Part shown: piece after piece, positions 16,390-23,524 of the stretch
Layout of the letters: the number at the start of each line of letters is the position of its first letter
How positions within the stretch are numbered: the first letter of the stretch is position 1
Assembly (NCBI GenBank): GCA_964558465.1
Contig: CAZLEF010000074.1
Span: forward strand, 1 to 34,076
DNA length: 34,076 nucleotides
Direction of reading: 5' to 3'
Source of the DNA: JACJYC01 sp964558465
GTDB taxonomy: Bacteria; Bacteroidota; Bacteroidia; Chitinophagales; Saprospiraceae
The notes under the pieces: model-generated
Database searches by the model: none
The model's input: the letters and a program-made list of their open reading frames with translations, nothing else
Told to the model about the DNA's origin: nothing
Position numbers and translations under genes: made by a program

Positions 16390-16527
16390 TTATTACGGTG
16401 CGCTGTGCCAACGGATGTTGCGACTCTGACAGTAAATGACCATTAAAGGGCCTTAAGGGGGGTGAGATCACCTTACCTGCCCACTGAAACGACTGATAAA
16501 CGGTTCAGGCACAGCGCACCGTAATAA
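16390..16527. mobile_element. MITE-like element with 20-bp perfect terminal inverted repeats
   Basis: TTATTACGGTGCGCTGTGCC at 16390-16409 is matched exactly in reverse complement at 16508-16527, enclosing about 98 bp with no reading frame. A small internal hairpin (GGTGA-GA-TCACC, 16461-16472) may act as a terminator. It starts 20 bp past the MscS stop codon. Sixteen bases of the arm recur at 11307. The 328-bp stretch 16219-16546 holds nothing else I can support. Confidence 0.7.
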
Positions 16528-16546
16528 ATGGCTTCCTTGACAATCG

Positions 16547-17353
16547 CTACTTCAATATTTCAATCTTGGTATGCGGATAAGCCACTACGATTCCGGCTTC
16601 AACGAAGGCTTTATTGATATTGCGGTAGGCGTTGAAGTATACGTCCCAGTATTTCTCGGGAGTGGCGTAGGGTCTTACCGCGAGCACCAGATTGTTGTCG
16701 CCGAATTTTTCAATCTCGATGGTAGGTTCATCCTTCAGCAGATCGGGCGTTTTGCCGAGGGCGGTTTTGATGATGTTTTTCACTTTGTCAAAATCCTCTT
16801 CATAAGGCATGGCCACGTTCAGATCTACCCTCAACTTGCCGTGCGTGGTGAGGTTGGTCATAATGCCGCTGGTGGCGATCCCGTTGGGAATGATTACTTT
16901 TTTGCCATCCAGGGTTTCCAGGATGGTATTAAAGACCTGGATCTCCCGGACGTGCCCCAACTGCCCTTGTATATCGACCAGGTCGGCCACCTTATAGGGT
17001 TTGAAGATCAGGATCATGATCCCGGAGGCGAAGTGGCCCAGCGTACCCGAAAAGGCCGCGCCAATGGCCAGACCCGCGCCGGCGATCAGGGCTGCAAAGG
17101 CGGTAATTTCAATGCCGACAATCCCGGCCACCGTCAAAACCACCAAAACTTTCAATATAACGGAAAGCAAAGACTGGAGAAAGGGCACCACGTCCTTGTC
17201 GAGGCCGGAACGACTCATCGCTTTGCCGGCAATTTTGGAGAGTCCGGATGCGATCCAGAAACCGATGATCAGGACCAGAATCCCGGAAACGAGTTTAGGG
17301 GACCACAGCAGCAGACTGTTCATCAGGTCCTCAATGCTTTTGGAAAAGTCCAT
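16547..17353 (-). CDS. Small-conductance mechanosensitive channel, MscS family
   Basis: 268 residues, close to the minimal three-helix MscS. Predicted membrane helices lie at about 20-38, 58-80 and 84-115. The third, pore-lining helix shows the Gly/Ala pattern GAGLAIGAAFSGTLGHFASG (92-111). KPYKVADLVDIQGQLGHVREI (118-138) opens the beta domain, and IIPNGIATSG (154-163) is the conserved Asn/Gly-turn region. It releases solutes on hypo-osmotic shock and forms a heptamer in the inner membrane. It appears to be a single-gene unit between two repeat-rich spacers. Confidence 0.93.
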   Translation of the reverse strand: MDFSKSIEDLMNSLLLWSPKLVSGILVLIIGFWIASGLSKIAGKAMSRSGLDKDVVPFLQSLLSVILKVLVVLTVAGIVGIEITAFAALIAGAGLAIGAAFSGTLGHFASGIMILIFKPYKVADLVDIQGQLGHVREIQVFNTILETLDGKKVIIPNGIATSGIMTNLTTHGKLRVDLNVAMPYEEDFDKVKNIIKTALGKTPDLLKDEPTIEIEKFGDNNLVLAVRPYATPEKYWDVYFNAYRNINKAFVEAGIVVAYPHTKIEILK

Positions 17354-17398
17354 AAAATAGTGATTTTAATATTGTTAGTATTCGGATTTTGACTGGAA

Positions 17399-17757
17399 AA
17401 GGGTTGTTTGGGTTGTTTGGGTTGTTTGGGGTTCCTCGATTCCTCAGTTCCTCGGTTCCTCGGTTCCTCGGTTCCTCAGTTTGGGGTTGTTTGGGGTTCC
17501 TCGATTCATCGATTCCTCGATTCCTCAGTTCCTCGGTTCCTCAGTTTGGAGTTGTTTGGGGTTGTTGGGGGTTCCTCGATTCCTCGGTTCCTCAGTTCCT
17601 CGGTTCCTCAGTTTGGGGTTGTTTGGGGTTGTTTGGGGTTGTTTGGATGGTTCCTCGATTCCTCGGTTCCTCAGATCCTCAGTTTGGGGTTGTTTGGGGT
17701 TCCTCGATTCCTCGATTCCTCGGTTCCTCAGTTCCTCGGTTCCTCAGTTTGGGGTTA
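17399..17757. repeat. Compound microsatellite: TTTGGGGTTG blocks alternating with TTCCTCGG octamers
   Basis: About 360 bp made only of two motif types: TTTGGGTTG-like blocks and runs of 8-bp units TTCCTC followed by GA, AG or GG. At least five alternations occur. It fills most of the 464-bp gap between MscS and the downstream dehydrogenase. Long open frames in all three + frames (up to 181 codons) exist only because the unit lacks stops and its 8-bp period rotates the frame; I do not call a gene. Confidence 0.9.
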
Positions 17758-17765
17758 ATCAGCAA

Positions 17766-17819
17766 AATCGTATCAATCGTATCAATCGTATCAATCGTAT
17801 CAATCGTATCAATCGTATC
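17766..17819. repeat. Nonamer tandem repeat (AATCGTATC x6) overlapping a stop codon
   Basis: Six exact 9-bp copies. The last two bases (TC) of the final copy plus the next A form the complement of the TGA stop (17818-17820) of the dehydrogenase gene. Confidence 0.9.
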
Positions 17820-18570
17820 AATTAAAATAAAACCCCGCCGTCAACCCCCCGTCAACGACAATATTGGCCCCGTTGATGTACCCGCTTCCGGGTTGGATCA
17901 AAAAAAGGACCGTTTGAGCTATTTCGCCGGGTGAACCTTGTCTTTTCGCCGGGATGCGTTGGAGAATGCCGTCATAATGGGCTTCGTTTGCAGCGGCCCC
18001 CATACCGGTTTCCACATATCCTGGCGAAATCAGGTTGCAGGTGATGCCCCAGGCGCCCCATTCTACTGCCAGGGATCTGGTATACCCCACCAACGCATGT
18101 TTGCTGGCCGCATAGGTTGATGAACGGGCGCCGCCGGTTACCCCGTACACGGATGCGATATTAATGATCCTGCCGAATTGGTTTTCCTTCATGTGGGGCA
18201 ACAATTTTTGCGCGAACAAAAAGGCGGCTTTCACATTGGTGGCAAAGATCAGATCCCACTCTTCTTCCGACACCTCGTCGGTCCGGTGAAAAGGCCCCCC
18301 GTAACCCGCGTTGTTGATCAGAATAGAAGGTGTGGGCAGGCCGCTTTGCGCCAATTGAAGGAATACGTCGTTAATTGCACGGCTTTTTGTGATATCGCAC
18401 GGTAAGCAGGTGCAAGTTCCGTTTTTTTCCCGGATTTCCGTCGCTACCTTGTTTAATTTTTTAAGGTCTCTGGCCAATAAAAGAGTGTGAACCCCCTGGC
18501 CGGCCAACGCAACTGCAATGGCGGCGCCGATACCCTGGCTGGCGCCTGTGATGATGGCGGTTTGGTGCAT
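17818..18570 (-). CDS. Short-chain dehydrogenase/reductase (FabG-like)
   Basis: 250 residues, cytoplasmic classical SDR using NAD(P)H. Seen: cofactor motif TGASQGIG (8-15), NNAG (86-89), catalytic Ser140 and the Tyr153-xxx-Lys157 pair (STYAASK), and the C-terminal NGANIVVDGGLTAGFYF typical of 3-oxoacyl-ACP reductase-like enzymes. Arg34 after the second strand suggests NADPH preference. The physiological substrate is not evident: no acyl carrier protein or other fatty-acid genes are nearby. The gene is bracketed by microsatellites on both sides, one touching its stop codon and one beginning just outside its start codon. Confidence 0.9.
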   Translation of the reverse strand: MHQTAIITGASQGIGAAIAVALAGQGVHTLLLARDLKKLNKVATEIREKNGTCTCLPCDITKSRAINDVFLQLAQSGLPTPSILINNAGYGGPFHRTDEVSEEEWDLIFATNVKAAFLFAQKLLPHMKENQFGRIINIASVYGVTGGARSSTYAASKHALVGYTRSLAVEWGAWGITCNLISPGYVETGMGAAANEAHYDGILQRIPAKRQGSPGEIAQTVLFLIQPGSGYINGANIVVDGGLTAGFYFN

Positions 18571-18574
18571 AGGA

Positions 18575-18776
18575 GTTTGGATGGTTTGGGTGGTTTGGGT
18601 GGTTTGGGATGGTTTGGGATGGTTTGGGATGGTTTGGATGGTTTGGATGGTTTGGGGTGGTTTGGGTGGTTTGGGATGGTTTGGGGTGGTTTGGGGTGTG
18701 GGGGTGGTTTGGGGGGGGTTGGGGGGGGTTTGGGGGTTTGGGGGGGGTGTCCTTCCTCAGTTCCTCAATTCCTCCC
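18575..18776. repeat. Compound microsatellite: GGTTTGGGAT units then TTCCTC octamers
   Basis: TGGTTTGGG-type units of 10-11 bp, then G-rich degenerate copies, then a short TTCCTCAG/TTCCTCAA run. Same motif order and strand as at 2161 and 17399. It begins about 5 bp outside the dehydrogenase start codon, so that gene's leader must include or start within it. Frames of up to 128 codons here are not genes. Confidence 0.85.
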
Positions 18777-18813
18777 AAAAGGGGTTCTTCGGACAATTCC
18801 TCACCGCCCATGC

Positions 18814-19241
18814 CCTAAGGATGGTCGCGGAAATAACTGTCAGGTTTCAAGATTTCAGGTAATGGGGATATAGTTCCTATTAGGATATAAAAAGAATGAG
18901 GTGAAACGAAAAATCAAACACTATGTAAAATCAGGAAGAACGCGCACTCGGCTGATTTTCACCTCAATGTTTTTAACGGAGACGGCGCGGGAGGCCGTCC
19001 GGTACTGTTCGAACGGAGTGAGTTTACCGGGCTAGCGTTTTTTGGTTACTTTTTGGGGCAATGCCAAAAAGTAACAAAAGATTTAAAACAACGCCAAAAT
19101 GGATAAACCTACCCGCCGTAAACATAAGATCACTAACAGGGTCATCCTTAATGAATACACCTAATTTGAGTTATGCACTTCCCTAAAACCGATATCACCG
19201 GCGCCTCAAATCTGACAGTTATTTTTTCAGCGATCCTAAGG
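18814..19241. mobile_element. 0.43-kb element with imperfect terminal inverted repeats
   Basis: AAATAACTGTCAG at 18831-18843 is matched exactly in reverse complement at 19212-19224. The match extends outward imperfectly to CCTAAGGAT (from 18814) and ATCCTAAGG (to 19241), giving arms of about 30 bp. Inside are an ATCAG/CTGAT hairpin (about 18929-18959) and a palindrome-like GTTACTTTTTGG/CCAAAAAGTAAC (around 19044-19075). No open frame of useful length is seen, so it would need a transposase in trans. It occupies most of the 740-bp gene-free stretch 18571-19310. Confidence 0.55.
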
Positions 19242-19274
19242 GGCAAGTAAACCTGCTGGCGGTTAAAAATTCCT

Positions 19275-19291
19275 CCGCGCCTTCTGCGCGG
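19275..19291. repeat. REP-D hairpin (CCGCGC-CTTCT-GCGCGG)
   Basis: Variant of the CCRCGCC-TGT-GGCGYGG hairpin family also found at 23462, 26251, 29290 and 33980. It lies 19 bp past the stop of the minus-strand dehydrogenase at 19311. Confidence 0.6.
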
Positions 19292-19310
19292 CACGCACTT
19301 CCTCGATTCC

Positions 19311-20039
19311 TCACAATAACCCGTCAATAAACCGGAAGTTCGGCATCAAAGTTAGTTCCTCCAGGCGGCTCACCAAATTTTGTTCGATAATGAAACAGAC
19401 TGCCGCAGCCACCTGTCCGGGGGTGATCATTTCCCGGGTATCGACCCCGGGCGATTGATCCCAGATCCCGGTTGATACGGCGCCCAGGGTCAGCAGGGAA
19501 GCTTTGATGTTCTGGCCGGCGTATTCCTCGTTGATGATCCGGGTCAGCATGCCGATCGCCGCCTTGGAAGCCCCGTAGGCGGCATTGTTGGGCAATGGCG
19601 TCCGGCCGGATACCGACCCGATATTGATGATCTGCCCTTGTTTTTGAGGAATCATTCGTTGCAGGCTTTCGCGGATGCACAAAAACGGACCGTCGAGGTT
19701 CACGTTCATCGTCCGGCGCCATTCCTCAAATATGATCTCGGCAACCGGCTTGAACAGGAAAACGCCGGCATTATTGATCAGGATGTCGATGCCGCCAAAC
19801 CGGAGATCCATCCACTCAAACAGGGATCTTACGCTGCCGGGGTCGGTTACGTCCGTCGGTTTGTGATAAATTTGCCCGGCAACCGGCGCCTTTTCTGGTT
19901 CTTTTCCAGGACTGTCGATGGAGGCGTCGATCACTACGGCGCTTTGCTGCGCCAGAGCGTTACAAATGGCGGAACCGATGCCGCCGCTGCCGCCTGTGAC
20001 GAGGACGATCCTGCGATCCGGAATTTTTGGTTCGTACAT
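19311..20039 (-). CDS. Short-chain dehydrogenase/reductase family protein
   Basis: 242 residues, classical SDR with cofactor motif TGGSGGIG (15-22), NNAG (89-92), catalytic Ser around 142-144 and Tyr155-xxx-Lys159 (YGASK). PTDVTDPGSV (61-70) is the adenine-contact segment. The C-terminus (RLEELTLMPNFRFIDGLL) differs from the FabG-like neighbour and resembles the end of SDRs of the YdfG/serine-dehydrogenase type. The substrate is not assignable. The stop codon overlaps a two-unit TTCCTCGA/TTCCTCAC octamer run. Confidence 0.88.
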   Translation of the reverse strand: MYEPKIPDRRIVLVTGGSGGIGSAICNALAQQSAVVIDASIDSPGKEPEKAPVAGQIYHKPTDVTDPGSVRSLFEWMDLRFGGIDILINNAGVFLFKPVAEIIFEEWRRTMNVNLDGPFLCIRESLQRMIPQKQGQIINIGSVSGRTPLPNNAAYGASKAAIGMLTRIINEEYAGQNIKASLLTLGAVSTGIWDQSPGVDTREMITPGQVAAAVCFIIEQNLVSRLEELTLMPNFRFIDGLL

Positions 20040-20132
20040 TTCTGCAGGGAATTAATCAATGCCTTTCCGCGCCGTTTGATCTGCGGATATGCCTATTTTG
20101 CATTGACTGATCGACGGTGTAAGTTTACAGCG

Positions 20133-20140
20133 CAAAAATA
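20133..20140 (-). promoter_or_regulatory. Candidate -7 promoter element for the dehydrogenase gene
   Basis: TATTTTTG on the minus strand fits TAnnTTTG, 94 bp before the ATG at 20039. No convincing -33 element was found. Confidence 0.35.
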
Positions 20141-20233
20141 AACCATGAAGTCCATAGTTTTCCTTTGCCTGCGATGGAGCAAAATTAACACAAAGCTTTA
20201 TATTGAAAAGACGTACACTTATTTTTAAGGACC

Positions 20234-21403
20234 ATGCAAAAAATCACCCTCCCCACCGCCCGAGCCTTCATCCTCCACGAACAACTCCTGGCCGGCCACG
20301 ACCTGCCTTCAGGCCCCGGAGGCGCCCACCGCATCATCGAAAAACTTGGCTACGTACAGATCGATACCATTTCCGTCGTCGAACGGGCTCACCACCATGT
20401 ATTCTGGACCCGCCTGCCGGATTACCGGCCGGATTACCTGAAAACCCTGGAGGAACAGGAACGCAAAGTATTCGAATACTGGGCACACGCCGCTGCTTAC
20501 CTGCCCATCCGCAATTACCGGTACAGCCTCGTCCGGAAAGCTGAAATTGCAGGCGGCGACCTGTTCTGGGGCTACGAAAAAAATCCGGAACTGATGCAGC
20601 ATGTACTGGACCGTATCCGCGCCGAGGGCCCCCTCATGTCCAGGGATCTTGAAAAAGACCCGGAATTGCATCCCCGGGAAATGTGGACCATTCACCCCGT
20701 CAACCGGGCAGCCCGGGAGTTATTCATGGCAGGCCGCCTCATGACTACCTACCGCCGGGGATTCCAAAAGGTGTTTGACCTGACCGAACGGGTACTCCCT
20801 CAAACGGTTGATACCTCCCTGCCCTCCGAAACGGAATACTTCAATCACCTCATCCAAAGGGACCTCGCCGCCCACGGCCTGATGAAAGAACGGGAGATCG
20901 GATACCTCCTGAAAATCAACCGGAAAAAATTGCGGGAGACCCTGCATCAAAAAATCCGCTCGGGCGAATTGATCCGGGTCGCTATCGAAGGCCTTGATAA
21001 GGAACTCTATTACGCCATGCCAGAACCTTTGGAAAAATTTCTGGATCGCAAACAACCTCACCCGCCATTATTCCATATCCTCTCGCCGTTCGACAACCTG
21101 ATCATCCAACGCAAAAGAACGGAGGAACTCTTCGGTTTTTCCTATACCCTGGAATGTTATGTGCCCGCCGCCAAACGCGTCAACGGCTATTTTTGCCTCC
21201 CGATGTTGTGGGGCGACCGGTTTGTCGGGCAGATCGACCTGAAAGCCGAACGGAAAAAGGGCGAGCTGTTGGTGCAAAACCTGGTTTGGGCGCCTGGCAT
21301 CCAGCCCAAAGATTTTTTGCCTGCATTTCGGGAGAAACTGGCGGCTTTTGCTGCATTTAATGGCTGTGGTGAAGTTTCCGGCTCTTCCTTAAAATTTTGG
21401 TAG
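20234..21403 (+). CDS. YcaQ/AlkX-like DNA glycosylase (HTH_42 superfamily)
   Basis: 389 residues, tandem winged-helix protein of the AlkZ/YcaQ superfamily, which removes alkylated bases or unhooks interstrand crosslinks. The catalytic signature is GYVQIDTISVVERAHHHVFWTR in the N-terminal domain: Gln42-Ile-Asp44 is the Q-phi-D form that marks the YcaQ/AlkX branch, as opposed to Q-phi-Q in AlkZ. Other family features are the HAAAYLPI segment (about 85-92), a mid-protein winged helix (about 215-275) and the C-terminal LSPFDNLIIQRKRTEELFGF and GYFCLPMLWGDRFVGQIDLKAER. Length is typical. Starts at ATG 20234. It is adjacent to a putative defence gene two genes downstream, but no operon is evident (174 bp to the next start). 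Confidence 0.85.
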   Translation: MQKITLPTARAFILHEQLLAGHDLPSGPGGAHRIIEKLGYVQIDTISVVERAHHHVFWTRLPDYRPDYLKTLEEQERKVFEYWAHAAAYLPIRNYRYSLVRKAEIAGGDLFWGYEKNPELMQHVLDRIRAEGPLMSRDLEKDPELHPREMWTIHPVNRAARELFMAGRLMTTYRRGFQKVFDLTERVLPQTVDTSLPSETEYFNHLIQRDLAAHGLMKEREIGYLLKINRKKLRETLHQKIRSGELIRVAIEGLDKELYYAMPEPLEKFLDRKQPHPPLFHILSPFDNLIIQRKRTEELFGFSYTLECYVPAAKRVNGYFCLPMLWGDRFVGQIDLKAERKKGELLVQNLVWAPGIQPKDFLPAFREKLAAFAAFNGCGEVSGSSLKFW

Positions 21404-21576
21404 TGTCATTTTATGAGTGACAGGTTATAGTTGTGATTGAAACCCCGACCACCTGATCGAAAAATCAAATGCCACGCTTATTAACCGGAACCAAATTTTC
21501 CACCCCTGGGTTATTTAACAAATGCGGCAGACCTAACCGCTCTCACTTCAGCCGAAATATTTCAAAACATCCGATC

Positions 21577-22515
21577 ATGACCGCCATCGTCCAAAAAATC
21601 CTGGAAAAAACCGGCCGGACCGACCTCCTGGACTTCCTTTCCAGCCGCCTTTCCTCCTCGGAATTGAACACCCTGTTTCTGGCCCTGTTCGACCTTAAAA
21701 CCCAACATAAATCGCCTGCAGATTTGATGCGGCAATACGACTTGAACCGCCTCGTCAAACCCTTCGACCTCGACCCCATCCTGCTGCGGGAATTCGAATT
21801 GGTTTTTCTCAAAACCTTCTCCGAACATCAGTTCCCGCCCCTCGAATTATCCCCCGTCGCCCCGCTCGGCGCCTGTTCGGTCATCGGCGCCGTCGACCAG
21901 AAAAAGGTGGTTTCCGCCCTCCGGGGTACCGAAGTCCTGGCCGACGCCACCAACTCGATCGCCCTGCACATCTGCCACCTGAAAAAAAGCGGCCGTGCAA
22001 CCGGGGATATCGTCCGGTTTTCAGCCGTCGAACGACATCTACGGGCCCAGCCGCCGCCGCCCATTCCGGGTTTTAACGCCCATTTCAAAATCGGCTGCCT
22101 GGTCACTTCAGGTATGGATACGGGTAACCTGCAGTTCGAAAAAAAAAGCCTGACCGAACAGATCGGCGCCTGGGCCGCCGCCCTCGACCGCAGTTCAGGC
22201 ATACCGGTCGCACGCATCAAATTGCAACAGCGGGATGGCTACGGTGCAACCCCCGTATTGGAACGCCTCCACCATCACCTCCAGGAATCCTTCCCCGGCC
22301 TGGAAGTGGTTTCCGATCCGTCTCCGGGTGAAAACCAGTATTATCAGGGCGTCCAGTTCAAGATCGTGATCCAACTACCCGGACAGGAAAGAGGGATTGA
22401 AATTGCCGACGGCGGCTTCGTGGACTGGCCGCAGCAACTCCTGCAAAACAAAAAAGAACGGATGCTGTGCAGCGGGCTGGGGGTGGAGTTCTTGTTTAGA
22501 GCCCGCCTGCGCTAA
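21577..22515 (+). CDS. Uncharacterised conserved protein, class II aaRS-like features
   Basis: 312 residues from the ATG at 21577. An ATG at 21469 would add 36 residues that do not look native. I do not recognise a named family. SPVAPLGACSVIGAVDQKKVV, ATNSIALHICHLKKSG and the terminal ADGGFVDWPQQLL and KKERMLCSGLGVEFL resemble the way class II aminoacyl-tRNA synthetase or HisZ-like cores end (DGG...G-G), so a related fold without obvious tRNA ligation function is possible. The last four codons (Ala-Arg-Leu-Arg) and the TAA stop are encoded by a REP-A repeat (22501-22528), so the original C-terminus probably ended near Phe-Arg. Convergent with the EAD11/putAbiC-like gene. Function unknown. Confidence 0.75.
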   Translation: MTAIVQKILEKTGRTDLLDFLSSRLSSSELNTLFLALFDLKTQHKSPADLMRQYDLNRLVKPFDLDPILLREFELVFLKTFSEHQFPPLELSPVAPLGACSVIGAVDQKKVVSALRGTEVLADATNSIALHICHLKKSGRATGDIVRFSAVERHLRAQPPPPIPGFNAHFKIGCLVTSGMDTGNLQFEKKSLTEQIGAWAAALDRSSGIPVARIKLQQRDGYGATPVLERLHHHLQESFPGLEVVSDPSPGENQYYQGVQFKIVIQLPGQERGIEIADGGFVDWPQQLLQNKKERMLCSGLGVEFLFRARLR

Positions 22516-22528
22516 AGCTTCGGCGGAC
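22501..22528 (+). repeat. REP-A palindrome supplying a stop codon
   Basis: Begins GCCCGCC and ends GGCGGAC around CTAAAGCTTC. It is read as codons Ala-Arg-Leu-Arg-stop by the gene ending at 22515. The orientation relative to that gene is the same as for the copies at 1177, 1225 and 11527. Confidence 0.85.
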
Positions 22529-22533
22529 GGGGG

Positions 22534-23322
22534 TCACCAAAAATCAAAATGCTCGGGCCGGATCAACACCGGTTTAAGAGAAGAATCGATCAGGTTGCTT
22601 TTTTTGACCAACGCCTTGAATTCCGGATCGATGCCGCAAAGGGCGTAATAAAAAATCATCCCCATTTCGAACCTTGAAAAAAGGGATTTGGCCGTGTCGA
22701 GAAAAAATGCCCTTTCAATCTCGCTTTCCTGGATGTAGGCCAGAATATGCCGGATATTTTTGAAATAAACCTCCAGGATACCGGTATCGGTGGTGAAAAG
22801 GTTTTTGAAGTAGTCGTTTACCATTACCAGGTCTCCGGCAGGATCGGCCGCTGTCTGATTTTTCAGCCTTCGTTTGTTCATCTGGTGAATATAGTAGACG
22901 CCCTCCCGGCCGGTCCGCCGGGTCTCTTCATTTCCGGATACTTCGGTATATGCGATCTCTTCCAGGTTTTGAAAATGGATATCCAGCAGTTTAAAAAAGT
23001 TGGTCCGCCGGGTGGGCAGGGCCTGAACTTTCATATCCGCTTCCACCTGCTGTTTTTTCAAGCCGCTGCTTCCCAGGTTGTTGATAAGGCCCAGGAGGTT
23101 GGTCCGCAGACGATCCAGCCCGATCTCTATTTGTTCGTAGGGCATCGTATTGATCGAAGAGAGGTACATCAGATCATTGTATTTACTTTTCAGCAATACA
23201 AAGTCGTTGTATCCCGCCGAGGATGGATCAATCACTTCTTCGACGGCTTCGATCCCAAAATTCAATCCTTTGGATACCCTTTCTTTTAATTGCAGAATAA
23301 CATCGTTTGTTTCCATGTTCAT
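22534..23322 (-). CDS. EAD11-like domain fused to a putative phage abortive infection (putAbiC-like) domain
   Basis: 262 residues, no signal peptide or clear membrane helix. Residues about 7-83 (LKERVSKGLNFGIEAVEEVI through FVLLKSKYNDL to IEIGLDRLRTNLLGLINNL) match the pattern of effector-associated domain 11, a small helical adaptor common in Bacteroidota conflict systems. Residues about 107-250 contain TNFFKLLDIHFQNLEEI, VYFKNIRHILAYIQ, the AKSLFSRFEMGMIFYYAL region and PEFKALVKKSNLIDSSL, in the order seen in putAbiC (putative phage abortive infection) proteins. I infer an abortive-infection effector recruited or regulated through EAD-EAD contact. No second EAD protein is visible in this window. 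Both domain calls are pattern-based and need a profile search. Confidence 0.65.
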   Translation of the reverse strand: MNMETNDVILQLKERVSKGLNFGIEAVEEVIDPSSAGYNDFVLLKSKYNDLMYLSSINTMPYEQIEIGLDRLRTNLLGLINNLGSSGLKKQQVEADMKVQALPTRRTNFFKLLDIHFQNLEEIAYTEVSGNEETRRTGREGVYYIHQMNKRRLKNQTAADPAGDLVMVNDYFKNLFTTDTGILEVYFKNIRHILAYIQESEIERAFFLDTAKSLFSRFEMGMIFYYALCGIDPEFKALVKKSNLIDSSLKPVLIRPEHFDFW

Positions 23323-23411
23323 CTGATATTTCCCGATGTGAAGGCCTAAATCTAGGAAATTCTCCGGAAATGCCCGGCTCCTTCGACTCCGCTCAGGCGC
23401 CTAACCAGCCA

Positions 23412-23524
23412 CCGTAAGCCGTCTGCCGTCCACCGTAAGCCATAGGCCGTCTACCGTCCACCCGCGCCTGTGGCGCGGCAAGCTGTAAGCCGTCCACCAT
23501 CTACCGTAAGCCGTCCATCCTCCA
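23412..23524. repeat. Heptamer array (CCGTCCA/CCGTAAG family) interrupted by a REP-D hairpin
   Basis: Seven 7-bp units (23412-23460: CCGTAAG, CCGTCTG, CCGTCCA, CCGTAAG, CCATAGG, CCGTCTA, CCGTCCA), then 22 bp containing the hairpin CCGCGCC-TGT-GGCGCGG (23462-23478), then six more units (23483-23524). The outer-membrane barrel gene runs into this array and takes its stop codon from it. Confidence 0.85.

Noticed and set aside
17389..17934. Open frames of 114-181 codons in all three + frames over the TTCCTC/TTTGGG array
   Set aside because: They arise from a stop-free repeat with an 8-bp period; all three frames give the same Ser-Ser-Val-Pro-Arg-Phe-Leu pattern, and the end runs antisense into a real dehydrogenase gene.
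18487..18873. Gly/Trp-rich frames of 69-128 codons over the TGGTTTGGG array
   Set aside because: Low-complexity translation of a microsatellite, partly antisense to the dehydrogenase start; no independent coding sign.
17818..20039. The two dehydrogenases as an operon
   Set aside because: They are 740 bp apart, with a microsatellite and an inverted-repeat element between, and a separate -7 element candidate upstream of the second.
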